Below are positions 1 through 10,457 of a DNA stretch of 64,000 bases, one piece after another. Location of the stretch: NCBI GenBank assembly GCA_030737875.1, contig CM060911.1:108542625-108606624 (forward strand). Reading direction: 5' to 3'. The stretch is from Allium sativum (taxonomy: Eukaryota; Streptophyta; Magnoliopsida; Asparagales; Amaryllidaceae). The position numbers were made by a program, and so were the translations under genes. Position 1 is the first letter of the stretch. Each line of letters opens with the position of its first letter. The notes below the pieces were generated by a model that did not search any database, was not told the DNA's origin, and worked only from the letters and a program-made list of their open reading frames with translations.

Positions 1-2003
1 ATCATTGGAATATAACACATTAATCATCATAGCAGAGTACAGATAATAGCAGAACAATAAATAGAATAATTTTACATGGATATGACAGCGGAATCACAAC
101 ATGTAATAACATCAGAATAGCATAGCGTAGGATATAACTTAGTAAATAAAAGGGAAGTGATCAGTCATCATCGCCAGAGGCGGAATACATACATGCAGTG
201 AGACATAATAAGGGTATCACTCTACAACGCCGAAGGCGGAACATATACATACAATAAGAAGTACGGAAAGAAAATCAGTCTGCATCGCCCGTGGAGGAAT
301 CATAATATAAGTACAATAATGGCGGAAAATGTCGAAGTCGTCTCTGTGAAGTCAGCCTCGCCATGAGCCAAAATGCACTCTATGCAACAGTGCAGAGCCA
401 AAAACAATCTGTCACCTGTGTACTAGGCTACCCGTGTGAAAATAAGGGCACCTGCATTTGCAAAGTGAAACAAACAACGAGTCAGTCATGGGGACTGGTA
501 TGAGGAATCTATTTAACAGTTTAAACAACAGTAATCAGCAAATCATAGGACCACGCCACTTTCGCGGAACGGGTTTACTCCAGTGATTGCTAGTGCATTT
601 AAAACAAAGTAAATTCTTTTAAAACAAAGCAATGCTTTTAAAAAGAATGAAGCCATTATAAGACTCAGGTCCCATCATACAATGCAACGCAAGCCGGAGG
701 ATAGAGTTTTACCTTATAATGGCCAAATATGCTTGATACGTATAAAGCAAAATCAATTGATATTATTACTAGTGCATATATGTTTCAAAAATGAATAGCA
801 TCATAAATATCAATCATAGGCGGCATAGCTACCATCTACTATGTCGCCATACTAGTTCTACAATCAAGTCCGTTATTTCGTATTGGAAATTGGATATCCG
901 TCATGAGTCGAGGCAAGGGGCAAGCTCCTCTCCGCTTCGAGACACTCTAGCGAATGCCTCAGGACTACGCACTCTGGGCAACCCTGGATCGGCTGGGCTG
1001 GTCCTCTCTTACGTTTGAGGATTGGCAATTCCTGAACACACGCTTCCCGGTCCTTACAGACCTATAATCGAGGCGCCTCGCATTCCAACAACCACATAGG
1101 TGAAAAATAGATATAAATGTCAGGGCTGGTAAGTCACTGACACCACCATAGCTAGAAAGAAACGTCGTGCTCTCCCAGCGGTCCGTATCCCGTTTTTAAC
1201 TCATACCGAGGTGTGAGGCTCGCGAATCCACGCAATACACAAAGCCAGGCCACGCAGACCGTGCTTTGATCATCAACCACAAGACTTTGCTTTGCAGCAG
1301 AAGCCTTGATCATAGCATCTTGGCTTGCCACATAGGCAATCCACTCCATACGATTGATTTCCATCGATATATAACCTCTGAGCTCGTACGTCTCAGAGAA
1401 GGGCGTTAAGCAAAAGAATAAATTCTCCACCGCCAAACAGATATATATTTAACAGAGATCAACTAGTACAGAACAAAATCCAATGTCAGACACACAGTCC
1501 ATTTACAAGTCCGTTCTGGGTCTGAACGAAACCGGAGGCGTCAAATCCCTCGTATATCCGTCCAATCAACACAAGCGTTCAGACGGCTACTACTTCCGCC
1601 CCTTTCCGGTAACTACTCCGGTCAGGAACCTCAGTAGCGCCCATCCAACCGATACGAAGATCGTCGGTCTTGAATCGTCTTTGCATTTTCCAATTCGAAT
1701 CGCTCGATAAATTATTTGAAATGAGGGTTAGCTCAGCCTTTTCAAATAATTCACGTCATTAGAATTTAAATCGATTCTTTCCATGGTTATATTATTCGAC
1801 ATCCGTCTTTCAGTTCATTAGTGTTATTTTCGTGTCAAGCACATACAACCATCAGATATCAACAATTCAAGCCTAATTGGTTTATTTGCAATCTATGTGG
1901 CCTATAATATTTTATAACGATTTTTCGCCATTTTTATTTATTTAAAAAATGGCCATATTTAATTAAACGACGTTTCAGGTCGTGCCGTGGCACTGGCGCT
2001 GTT

Positions 2004-2480
2004 TTTCCCCTAATTTGTTTTACACATATCGGAAAATCTAACCGTTGGATTTCTACAAAGTCTATGTCAGTGGGAAGATATTCCCAAAGCGAACCCAACG
2101 GTTCCAGTTTCGTGAAAATCCGACGGTCGGATCTCCCACACTAATCGTTTGAAGTTACGGTTTCAAAATTCGAACTGCAGCGTCGTTATTCGATGTAATT
2201 TAATTATATTTATATTTATATATAAATATAAACGATTCTGGCGCTGTTTTTCTTCAGATTTGAATTAAACATTCCGGACAATCCAACCGTTGGATTCTTG
2301 CGAGGTTGGTGCCGTTGGGAAGATATTTCCAAGGTGAACCCAGCGGTTGCGGTTTCAGGAAAATCCGATGGTCGGATTTCTCGTACTAATCATTTCAAAT
2401 TACGATTCCGAAACACGAACTGCACGGCTTCGATTCCCTTTTATTTTATTTATATTTATATATATAAATATTGTTCATTC
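2004..2480. repeat. Diverged direct duplication (~240 bp x2) inside LTR
   Basis: Two adjacent modules (about 2004-2246 and 2247-2480) share the same order of short blocks: CAACCGTTGGAT-like, GGGAAGATAT, GAACCCA-CGGTT, the inverted repeat TCCGACGGTCGGA or a variant, and an AT palindrome at the end. The right LTR has both modules (about 12500-12975). LARD1 LTRs carry a single related module (about 49500-49650 and 57325-57475). The sequence directly shows an old internal duplication in the A lineage; any function is unknown. Confidence 0.7.
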
Positions 2481-3428
2481 TATAATTCCAACTATAGTTC
2501 ATTCTATATTTTCAACTTCGTTTTCACTTCAAATATTTCACTAACGCCTTAATATTTCAAAAAAATTCGCCATAACCTCCTTTGTACGGGGAGGGGTTTG
2601 GAAATTTATTGGGCCGTGTTAGGTACCCAATAAATCCTAAAAAGCATCCACATATTTATAGTGATATATTCTGGTGTTTACGGGGGAGCATGTATAGATA
2701 ATCACTCCAGAGAATAAATTCTCGTCACCCCGTTTCCGTGTGAAAATAAATAGTCCATGTGCCGTATCTAATAACTAGAGCGACGTGATTATTGTCAACT
2801 CCAGACCCGTGTGGGGTTTTTATTAATCTGGCAATTTATCATTATATTTTAAATAGTCCATATCAGTCATCAGTTCAACCTGTAATATATAATCATCGCC
2901 ATACAAGCCTCTCGCTCGTATGGTAAATCTTCCACCTCGTCACATAAGCTCCAATTGCTTATGTGGAATATGATGAAGTATGCCTATCGTCAAGAAGTAT
3001 GCCATGTAGTGTAGTTCAAAATTAATTGTTACTATCCTATGGCGATGTTTACTATTTCACACAGAATAACCAGCACTCCGCATCCAATGGCATTCACAGG
3101 AGTTGATATATAAATAAAATTGCGCAGCCAACTCATCAAGGTTTACCTATTTGTCGGGCACGCAAATAATTTATTTTCTCCACGGCTAGTCCATTTTTCC
3201 TGTTCAACACATGTATATATATATGCAGAACAAAGCTAATAATAATATTTATAGCAGACTATTATTTATTTCAACACGTGTGTATTTTTATCAAAGCCTA
3301 TACATGATAAAAGAAATATTTTTATCATCAAAAGTATTTATTCGACACGTGAATGTTTTTAACACTTCATATTCACAATAAAAATGTAGTTTTTATTGTC
3401 TATTCATTTTATTTTAAAATACGATAAC

Positions 3429-3990
3429 ATTCAACACATGAATTTCAAATCGACGAACGAATTGCAACTCAACACATGAATATTCTATATAGTTTGTGTA
3501 TATATAAAAATGTGATTTTTATCGCTAAAGCTATTTGTTTAAATTCAAATAATATTCAACACATGAATTTCAACTCAACGAATGAATTGCAACTCAACAC
3601 ATGAATATTCGATATAGTTTGTATATATATAAAAATGTGATTTTTATCGCTAAAGCTATTTGTTTAAATTCAAATAATATTCAACACATGAATTTCAACT
3701 CAACGAATGAATTGCAACTCAACACATGAATATTCGATATAGTTTGTATATATATAAAAATGTGATTTTTATCGCTAAAGCTATTTGTTTAAATTCAAAT
3801 AATATTCAACACATGAATTTCAACTCAACGAATGAATTGCAACTCAACACATGAATATTCGATATAGTTTGTATATATATATAAATGTGATTTTTATCGC
3901 TAAAGCTATTTGTTTAAATTCAAATAATATTCAACACATGAATTTCAACTCAACGAATGAATTTCAACTCAACACATGTATATTTCGGAA
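3429..3990. repeat. 125-bp tandem array in left LTR (4 units plus partial)
   Basis: Units begin with ATTCAACACATGAATTTCA at 3429, 3554, 3679, 3804 and 3929, giving an exact 125-bp period. Each unit contains two AACACATGAAT blocks, a short TA tract and TTTTTATCGCTAAAGC. The matching array in the right LTR has only two full units plus a partial. The copy-number difference explains most of the length difference between the LTRs. Confidence 0.93.
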
Positions 3991-5072
3991 AATTTCGGCA
4001 GCATAACGGCAGGGTAGTTAAAACCGGGACCGTCCCTAGTACGACTCATCGCTCTACCTTAAAACCTCGCAGTTTTTGACAATGGGAATCATGCATCTAG
4101 TTCGCACGCAGGCGGCATGTTTTATTTTCAATTCCACAATCCTATTCTAATTTGTTTCAACCACAAGGGTATTTTTCAACCACAATATCAACCACAAACA
4201 ATTATTTCCAACCATTCGACCATATAATATCACGTCAATCACAAGCAATAAATATCGTCCATGGTCTGTGGACGAGGGGAGTATATATATATATATTATA
4301 TTATGATTCACTTACATTTCATCACAATTCAAAGCATATATGTTTCATTCAACGCTTGTATAATTTATACATCGCTAATATAACTTATACAACACATGTA
4401 CATGAGGTATACAATGCGTATATAATTTACACTTCGCTTATATAATTTATACAACGCGATTTCATTCACACAATCAGTTTAGATTCCTCACATTGGTTAT
4501 TGCAGTGCTAAAAATCGTAGGAAGATCAGAAAAATCCGCGGCTTCTTCTAGAATGTAGAGAGCCTCCTTGCGGTCACGGTGTCTCCTGTTTCATCGAATT
4601 TCGTTAAAGAACGAAAAAGATATTATTTTTCAAAGTTTTGCAACGCTTTATAGTGTTATTTTCATTTTTGAATAATAATGGTCGTACCTTTATTTTTGCT
4701 TCAAAACTAGGTTTGGGATTTTTGCAAAATCCATGAAGTATGGGGATGATCGGCGGTGCTGACGTGGAAGGGGGCGGCGAGGGCTTCACGACGCTGGTGG
4801 TTTGAGGGGGTGCGATGGCGAATCGGGGCGGCGGCGGCGCTGGGAAGTCGACGACTTCCTCGACGTCATTCAGGCGGAGGAGCTGATGATAGAGGGCGGC
4901 GCTTGGTCGGATGTGGAGAGGAGGCGAAGGCCTGTCGACTGGTGGTGGTGGCGCGGCCTAGCATCGCCTGTGGCGGTCGTAAAAGGGAAGAGAAGCGCGG
5001 CGCTTCCTGGATCGTCCAAATCTTCTAGGGTTTTAATTTTTTTTTTAAAAGGAAAATTCCTATTGGTCCAAG

Positions 5073-5081
5073 CTTTATAGG
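5073..5081 (-). promoter_or_regulatory. Candidate TATA box of element A LTR
   Basis: On the minus strand this reads CCTATAAAG, about 45 bp upstream of a GC-rich segment (about 5030-4750) that could hold the transcript start. The right LTR has the same motif at 15328-15336, and LARD1 LTRs have CTTTATAAAG at the equivalent place. Position and conservation support a core promoter, but this is inference. Confidence 0.35.
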
Positions 5082-5873
5082 AAATTTTAAATAGTGTTTT
5101 CACAAACAGACTCGAAATCAAACCCAACGACTGTCGCCCCTAGCTAAATAACCCCATTCCGGACACAATGGGATATGTTTCGTTGGCCAATTCGACTGTT
5201 ACAGTCAGTTATTTTTCAAATTAAAATATAAAACATTAGATATTTAATTTGAACGTACATTTCAATTTGCCAGGGCCACAAACTATATCGAAAAATTCCA
5301 GAAAAATAAATCTAGCTTTGTTTTGACGATACGGTCCTAACAAAACCAGTTTCGTCGAAATCTGAGCTCGTTTGAAAAACGGCCATTTTTAGGTCGACCC
5401 ATTTTAACAGAAATTGACCAATCACATTTTATTTTGCCCCGCTCACATACTAGCTTCAAAAATTATGAAATTTGAAACATAGCAATAATTTGACATCCCG
5501 GACCTAACAAAAGTGGTTTCGTCGAATTCCGAGGTCGTATGCAAAATATCAATTTTCAAGGGCTATATATGTTATATAGCGACCTTTCTGAAAATTCATT
5601 TGGCCATAACTTTTGATTCCCGCTATGAAACTTCGATTTTTCAGATTCGTTAGAAAGGTATTCATAAACAGATTTAAATATTTTCAGTTTTGCTAAAATT
5701 CGTTATATTTTCCACCCAGTACAGTCAGACAAAGTTTGTATTCAAAATTTCAAACTGCAATACTATACCCAATTCTCTATTTTATCGAAATATGCTATTT
5801 CAATTATTCAAATTCTTTGGTAATAACCAAATTTAAAATTTTTAAATTGGTTCACATTTTCCGGGTTATTACA

Positions 5874-5886
5874 ATCTCCCCCACTT
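5874..5886 (-). promoter_or_regulatory. Polypurine tract of element A
   Basis: Minus strand reads AAGTGGGGGAGAT immediately upstream of the 3' LTR start TGTAATAACCC. This is the expected plus-strand DNA priming site for Ty3/gypsy elements. An identical tract borders the right LTR (16129-16141) and the LARD1 LTR (53451-53463). Confidence 0.88.
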
Positions 5887-5974
5887 AAAACTTTTCGTCC
5901 TCGAAAAGGAAATAACAGCTAAGTAGGAAATAAAATGTAAATGCAAAGTATTGTAAAGGTACCTTGCACCGGAG

Positions 5975-8900
5975 TTAGTCAGAGATGTCCACTCTGCATT
6001 TGGGATAGGCTTGTTTAATGCTTTCCTCAGTCTCCCAAGTACAGTCTCTAGGATCACTACTCCACTGCACTTTGACTAAATGAATCTTTTTCCTCCTTAG
6101 CTCTCTAGTTTCTTTGCCAACAATTTTTAATAGCTCTCTTCTGAGTGCTAATTCTGGAGTTATGTCTATATCCTGTTGCGCTGCTTCTTCTACAACAAGA
6201 TCTGGATCATGAACATGTTTTCTGAGTTGAGACATGTGGAACACATCATGTACACCAGGCAACCAATCAGGTAATGAAACCCTATATGCAAGAGTTCCAA
6301 TCCGTTCAAGTATAGGAAAGGGACCAATAAATCTCGGTGCCAACTTCCCAGTCTTGCCAAATCTGATTACTCCCCGCATTGGAGAAACTCTTAAATAAAC
6401 ATAATCACCAACGGCAAACGATATATCCCTTCTTCTCGCATCAGCATAACTTTTCTGTCGGCTCTGCGCGGTTTTCAATCGCTTCTTAATGAAATCGACT
6501 TTATCCGATGCTTCTTGAATCATATCGGGCCCTAACACAAGTCTGTTGCTAGGTTCTACCCAACATGCGGGAGATCTGCACGGTCTATCGTATAATGCTT
6601 CAAATGGGGACATTCCCAGACTTGCTTGATAGCTATTGTTGTAAGAGAATTCGGCTAGATGTAAGTGATCTTCCCATGAGCCTCCAAAATCAATAACGCA
6701 AGCCCGTAGTAAATCTTCTAGAATTCTATTCACCCGCTCGGTTTGGCCGTCTGTCTGAGGGTGATAAGCGGTGCTTAGATTCAATTTGGATCCCAATTCT
6801 GTCTGGAATGCTTCCCAGAATTTGCTAGTAAACAGGGGATCTCTATCACTGACTATATTGAGCGGCACCCCATGCAGTTTAACTATTTCTTTGAAGTAAA
6901 TCTGTGCTAGATTTTGAGCCGTTCTGTTGGATCGGACAGGTATGAAATGGGCAGTCTTCGTGAAGCGATCTATGATTACCCATATACTGTCGCTTCCTTT
7001 CCTAGTTCGAGGCAAACCATCGATGAAGTCCATCGAGATTTGCTCCCACTTCCATCCTGGAACTTCTAATGGTTGTAATAGTCCAGCTAATTTCTGCTGA
7101 TCGCTCTTAACTAGCTGACAAGTGGGACATCTGCTAACATATAATGAAATATCTCTTTTCAAAGCTCTCCACCAGAATGTGTGTTTAATATCGTTATACA
7201 TTTTGCTCACACCGGGATAGATGCTTAATTTGGACTTGTGGCACTCATCAAGTATTTCTCTTCTGAGCTCAGGAAGGTTTGGGATGCAAATTCTACCCTT
7301 TAATCTTAGAACTCCTTTGTCATCGAGTCGGAAACTTGGGGATTCACCTCCTTTGACTCTCTGATTGACTCTTTGAATAAATTCATCGTCTTTCTGAAGG
7401 GTCGAGATCCTGTCTATTAATGAAGACGTGATGACAAAACTAGCAATGATTTCATTCTTTCTGCTGAGCGCATCGGCTACAACATTGGCTTTCCCTGGAG
7501 TGTATAGAATTTCAAAATCATATGCTGCAAGGAATTCTAACCAACGCTGTTGTCTCAAATTTAGATCTTTCTGGGTGAATAGATATTTCAAGGATTGATG
7601 ATCCGTGAATAGTTCGAACTTCCCGCCCAGTAAATAATGCCTCCAGATTCTTAAAGCAAACACGATAGCTAATAACTCAAGATCATGAGTTGCATAATTT
7701 CTTTCATGTGGCTTCAGCTGACGGCTGGCATAAGCGACCACTTGGCCTTTTTGCATTAATACTGCGCCTAGCCCTCTAATAGAAGCATCTGTCCATACAG
7801 TCAAGTCTTGGTTGCCTTCTATAATTGTCAATACTGGAGCGGTTGTCAACTTCAGTTTCAGCTCCTGAAAAGCTTCTTCACATTCGGGAGTCCATTTGAA
7901 TTTCTCATGCTTCTTTGTAAGCTTTGTCAAAACACCAGATATCTTTGAAAAATCCTGAACGAATTTCCGATAGTAGCTAGCCAATCCAAGGAAACTTCGA
8001 ACTTCTGTGGGGGTAGTAGGTTGTTTCCAGTTCTGAATCGCTGTAATTTTGCTTGGATCTACAGCAATCCCTTCTTTTGATACGACATGGCCTAGGAATT
8101 TAACTTCATCCTGCCAGAAGACACACTTAGAAAATTTAGCTTTCAAGACATTTCTCCTTAGAATTTTCAACACTTGTTCTAAATGTTTTGCATGCTCGCC
8201 TTCCGACTTGGAGTAGATTAAAATGTCATCGATGAAGACTAGAACAAATTTATTCAACACACCTCGGAACACTCTGTTCATAAGATCAACGAAGTATGCC
8301 GGAGCGTTACACAAACCGAACGACATTACTAACCATTCGTAGAATAAATCGGGACCCCTGAAGGCTGTCAAAGGAACACAATCTTCTGCTATACGTAATT
8401 GGTGGAAACCTGTAGCTAGGTCCATTCTGGAGAATACTGTTGCTCCATTTAATTGATCTAACAGATCGTCTATTCGGGGCAAGGGATATTTGTTCTTCAG
8501 TGTCTGCTTATTGAGATCTCGGTAATCAACAAAAAGTCTTAGAGTACCGTCTGATTTCGGGACAAATACTACTGCTGCTCCCCAAGCTGAAAAGGTCGGT
8601 CTGATCAGACCTTTCCAAAGCAATTCTCGGGTTTGACTACCTAACTCTTCTTTTTCTTTCGAGGCCATTCTTCTAATTGGATGTACTACTGGTCGGGCGT
8701 TAGGAATTAGATCTATTCTAAATTCAACTTCTCTTTGCGGCGGCAAGTTTTCTACTTCTTCAAACACATCCGCGTAGTTTTTCACGACCGGTATCTTTTC
8801 TAGTGAAGGGGGAGTAACTTCTAAAGAAGACCAAAATTCTGTTCTATTAATTTCTGAACCGAGGCATGGTATAGTGATATGCCCAAATTTTGTTTTAACT

Positions 8901-8989
8901 TTCACGATTCTCTCGGCACATCTAACTTCGGCCTTATATTTTGTCAACCAGTCCAGCCCCAGTATAATATCAAATTCGGAAAGGTTCAT
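5975..8989 (-). CDS. pol: Pol polyprotein of element A: RT, RNase H, integrase, chromodomain
   Basis: A 1004-residue open frame that copies element RNA into DNA and inserts it. Domains in order: protease tail with LGLDWL near residue 10; reverse transcriptase about 125-300, with D190 (MDLATGF) and FIDD at 252-255 as the catalytic aspartates; RNase H about 398-510, with D401, E438, D463 and D506; integrase zinc finger about 584-624; integrase core D654, D715, E751 (D,D35E spacing); GPF motif near 889; chromodomain about 950-1000 ending in W-E...YP. The core catalytic residues are present. Oddities: Y591 sits where the second His of the HHCC finger is expected, and [10 protein letters not shown] has Phe where Cys is usual. 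The first Met is not a natural start. The frame continues upstream and joins gag only through a one-base frameshift near 9080-9095. The frame looks intact, but whether it gives a working protein is doubtful. Confidence 0.9.
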   Translation of the reverse strand: MNLSEFDIILGLDWLTKYKAEVRCAERIVKVKTKFGHITIPCLGSEINRTEFWSSLEVTPPSLEKIPVVKNYADVFEEVENLPPQREVEFRIDLIPNARPVVHPIRRMASKEKEELGSQTRELLWKGLIRPTFSAWGAAVVFVPKSDGTLRLFVDYRDLNKQTLKNKYPLPRIDDLLDQLNGATVFSRMDLATGFHQLRIAEDCVPLTAFRGPDLFYEWLVMSFGLCNAPAYFVDLMNRVFRGVLNKFVLVFIDDILIYSKSEGEHAKHLEQVLKILRRNVLKAKFSKCVFWQDEVKFLGHVVSKEGIAVDPSKITAIQNWKQPTTPTEVRSFLGLASYYRKFVQDFSKISGVLTKLTKKHEKFKWTPECEEAFQELKLKLTTAPVLTIIEGNQDLTVWTDASIRGLGAVLMQKGQVVAYASRQLKPHERNYATHDLELLAIVFALRIWRHYLLGGKFELFTDHQSLKYLFTQKDLNLRQQRWLEFLAAYDFEILYTPGKANVVADALSRKNEIIASFVITSSLIDRISTLQKDDEFIQRVNQRVKGGESPSFRLDDKGVLRLKGRICIPNLPELRREILDECHKSKLSIYPGVSKMYNDIKHTFWWRALKRDISLYVSRCPTCQLVKSDQQKLAGLLQPLEVPGWKWEQISMDFIDGLPRTRKGSDSIWVIIDRFTKTAHFIPVRSNRTAQNLAQIYFKEIVKLHGVPLNIVSDRDPLFTSKFWEAFQTELGSKLNLSTAYHPQTDGQTERVNRILEDLLRACVIDFGGSWEDHLHLAEFSYNNSYQASLGMSPFEALYDRPCRSPACWVEPSNRLVLGPDMIQEASDKVDFIKKRLKTAQSRQKSYADARRRDISFAVGDYVYLRVSPMRGVIRFGKTGKLAPRFIGPFPILERIGTLAYRVSLPDWLPGVHDVFHMSQLRKHVHDPDLVVEEAAQQDIDITPELALRRELLKIVGKETRELRRKKIHLVKVQWSSDPRDCTWETEESIKQAYPKCRVDISD

Positions 8990-9069
8990 GACAATCGAAT
9001 CAAAAGGAAATCGGTATCGAGAAAAGGAAATAGGTAATTTGCAATAGATACTGAGACTAACCGAACCTC

Positions 9070-10197
9070 CTATCGGGTTTTGAACTTAATTGGTTCTTTA
9101 AGCTTTCTTCGTTTCAATTTTAACTTGTGAACGATGTTACCAGAAATGAAGCTACGTGATACACCAGTATCAAAAAGTACAGAAACAGAAATATTTTTAA
9201 TGGTAAGGGTACCTCCCAAGACGTCGGGTTTACCTGATCCATCGGTGGTAGCTGGCGGGGTCTCCCCGTCATACACATGAGCCACTTGTGCATTCTGCTT
9301 CAGAGGACAGTTCCTGCTATAGTGCCCCTTCTTATGGCAGTTGTAGCATTCGGCTGAGTCATTTGCCTTTGGTTTCCTCGGGGCTTTGCATACATTAGAA
9401 AAATGACCTGGCTTCCCGCAGTTGTAGCAATTTCCTTTAGGGATTTTTCCAGCTTTCTGAGTAGCGGCCGCTGTAATGCTAGACTCGGGTTGATCTGCTG
9501 AAGCCTTGCGCTTATTTCCAGCTTGGCTTTTGGCGCGGTCTTGGTTGGCGTGCCTTTCATCCATATCTTCATAATTGCAAGCCATTTCTACCAATTCTGT
9601 GAAGGAGAGTTTGATGTTGCTCATGGCTCTGTCATGGTACTTGCGCTTTAGCTCAAATATGAATCTCTTGTTATTTGCTTTGTTAGTCATAATAAGCTCT
9701 GGAGCATAACGCGACAACTGGGTGAATTTATTTAGGTAATCCTGGATAGAGAGATCTCCTTGCTGGAGATTAGCAAACTGCTCTCGCATCCTCTCTAGAG
9801 CCTGTTCAGGTACAAACTTCTCGTTGAACATGGTTTTGAATTGCTCCCAGGTTCTGACAGTACATGCTGCATCCTCTGAGGTAATGGCATCCCACCACAG
9901 CTCTGCTTCCTCCTGTAGGAGCCAAATACCAAGTCCTGCTTTGTTGTTGGTTCCCATACCCATGCCTTCAAAGATTTTCTCACAGGTCTTCAACCAAGCT
10001 ATAACCTCGGTCACTGTACCAGTGCCAGAAAAGGGTTTTCCCCCAAGGTTCCTATACCTCTTCGCTACTTTGTCTAGCTCAAAGTCCTCGGGTGTTGGTG
10101 GCTGAACAATAGGGCCTTCCACAACTACGGGGATATTCCCCCGTCCTCCTGCTGCTCCTGCTCGGCCTCCTCTAGCTGCTGCTGCTCGTGTAGCCAT
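9070..10197 (-). CDS. gag: Gag protein of element A with start of protease
   Basis: A 375-residue frame that begins with ATG after a leader of about 240 bp downstream of the primer site. It opens with an Ala/Gly/Arg-rich stretch (1-20). The retrotransposon gag (capsid) domain spans about 50-215, including ELWWD at 99-103 and W117 in the block that follows. Two CCHC zinc knuckles follow at C257-C270 and C284-C297, which should bind the element RNA. The protease active site DTG lies at 343-345. The frame then stops at 375, shortly past the protease site, whereas related elements usually continue without a break into pol. The pol frame is open on the other side of a one-base shift, so this is probably a deletion in this copy. 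The particle would form in the cytoplasm. Confidence 0.9.
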   Translation of the reverse strand: MATRAAAARGGRAGAAGGRGNIPVVVEGPIVQPPTPEDFELDKVAKRYRNLGGKPFSGTGTVTEVIAWLKTCEKIFEGMGMGTNNKAGLGIWLLQEEAELWWDAITSEDAACTVRTWEQFKTMFNEKFVPEQALERMREQFANLQQGDLSIQDYLNKFTQLSRYAPELIMTNKANNKRFIFELKRKYHDRAMSNIKLSFTELVEMACNYEDMDERHANQDRAKSQAGNKRKASADQPESSITAAATQKAGKIPKGNCYNCGKPGHFSNVCKAPRKPKANDSAECYNCHKKGHYSRNCPLKQNAQVAHVYDGETPPATTDGSGKPDVLGGTLTIKNISVSVLFDTGVSRSFISGNIVHKLKLKRRKLKEPIKFKTR

Positions 10198-10443
10198 CTA
10201 AGAGAATACTGTATAAGCAAGAAAAGAGTCAAGCTCACAGATTTGATAATTTTCATATATGATAAAGCAGGGGAACATAAGGAAAGATAATGATGTACTG
10301 ATCAAATTGTTTTGCTAATCTGCTTAGCTCATTCTAGGACATTGCTAATCCTATCTCTAATGAGCTACTCGCATAAGAACACTACTGATTCTATTCTGAC
10401 GAGGTGTTTAATGTGTTAGATCCCGGAACTAAGGTTAACCTAA
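10198..10443 (-). other. Untranslated leader between primer site and gag of A
   Basis: About 250 bp without a supported gene between the primer binding site and the gag start. Part of it (about 10320-10440) is recognisably similar to LARD1 internal DNA (about 54340-54476) and, more weakly, to LARD2 (about 30320-30400). Shared blocks include TCATTCTAGGA-like and TAATGAGCTA-like strings. Conservation next to the primer site fits a packaging or reverse-transcription role, by inference. Confidence 0.5.
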
Positions 10444-10455
10444 GCTCTGATACCA
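10444..10455 (-). promoter_or_regulatory. Primer binding site (initiator tRNA-Met)
   Basis: Plus strand reads GCTCTGATACCA, so the minus strand carries TGGTATCAGAGC, complementary to the 3' end of plant initiator tRNA-Met. It lies two bases inside the 5' LTR end (TGTGACAATC at 10458), the normal spacing for gypsy elements. Confidence 0.95.
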
Positions 10456-10457
10456 AC

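Larger units (their letters stand above)
1..5873 (-). repeat. 3' LTR of element A (left end cut by window)
   Basis: Base 1 corresponds to base 10497 of the right LTR, so about 39 bases are missing and the full LTR would be about 5.9 kb. It ends in TTATTACA directly before the polypurine tract. It is longer than its partner mainly because it holds two extra 125-bp tandem units. Contents by region: a conserved leader-like block (about 300-1720), a duplicated module of about 240 bp (about 2004-2480), the 125-bp array (3429-3990), a GC-rich stretch (about 4750-5030) and two diverged modules (about 5320-5560). Short open frames inside it are not supported as genes. Confidence 0.9.

Noticed and set aside
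1483..1710. Small frame MSDTQSIYKSVLGLNETGG..., conserved in both A LTRs and partly in LARD1
   Set aside because: The DNA is conserved, but in LARD1 the frame stops after about 20 codons, and it is antisense to the element transcript. Conservation is better explained by an RNA leader function.
3429..3990. CRISPR-like repeat array
   Set aside because: Units are contiguous 125-bp tandem copies without unique spacers, in a plant retrotransposon LTR.
4756..5080. Arg/Gly-rich frames in the GC-rich stretch of A LTRs and the G-run regions of LARD1
   Set aside because: Base-composition artefacts; frames overlap on both strands and are not conserved as protein between copies.
10444..10455. tRNA gene at the tRNA-Met match
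   Set aside because: Only 12 bases match the tRNA 3' end, at the primer binding site; no tRNA body is present. The same holds at 54477-54488.
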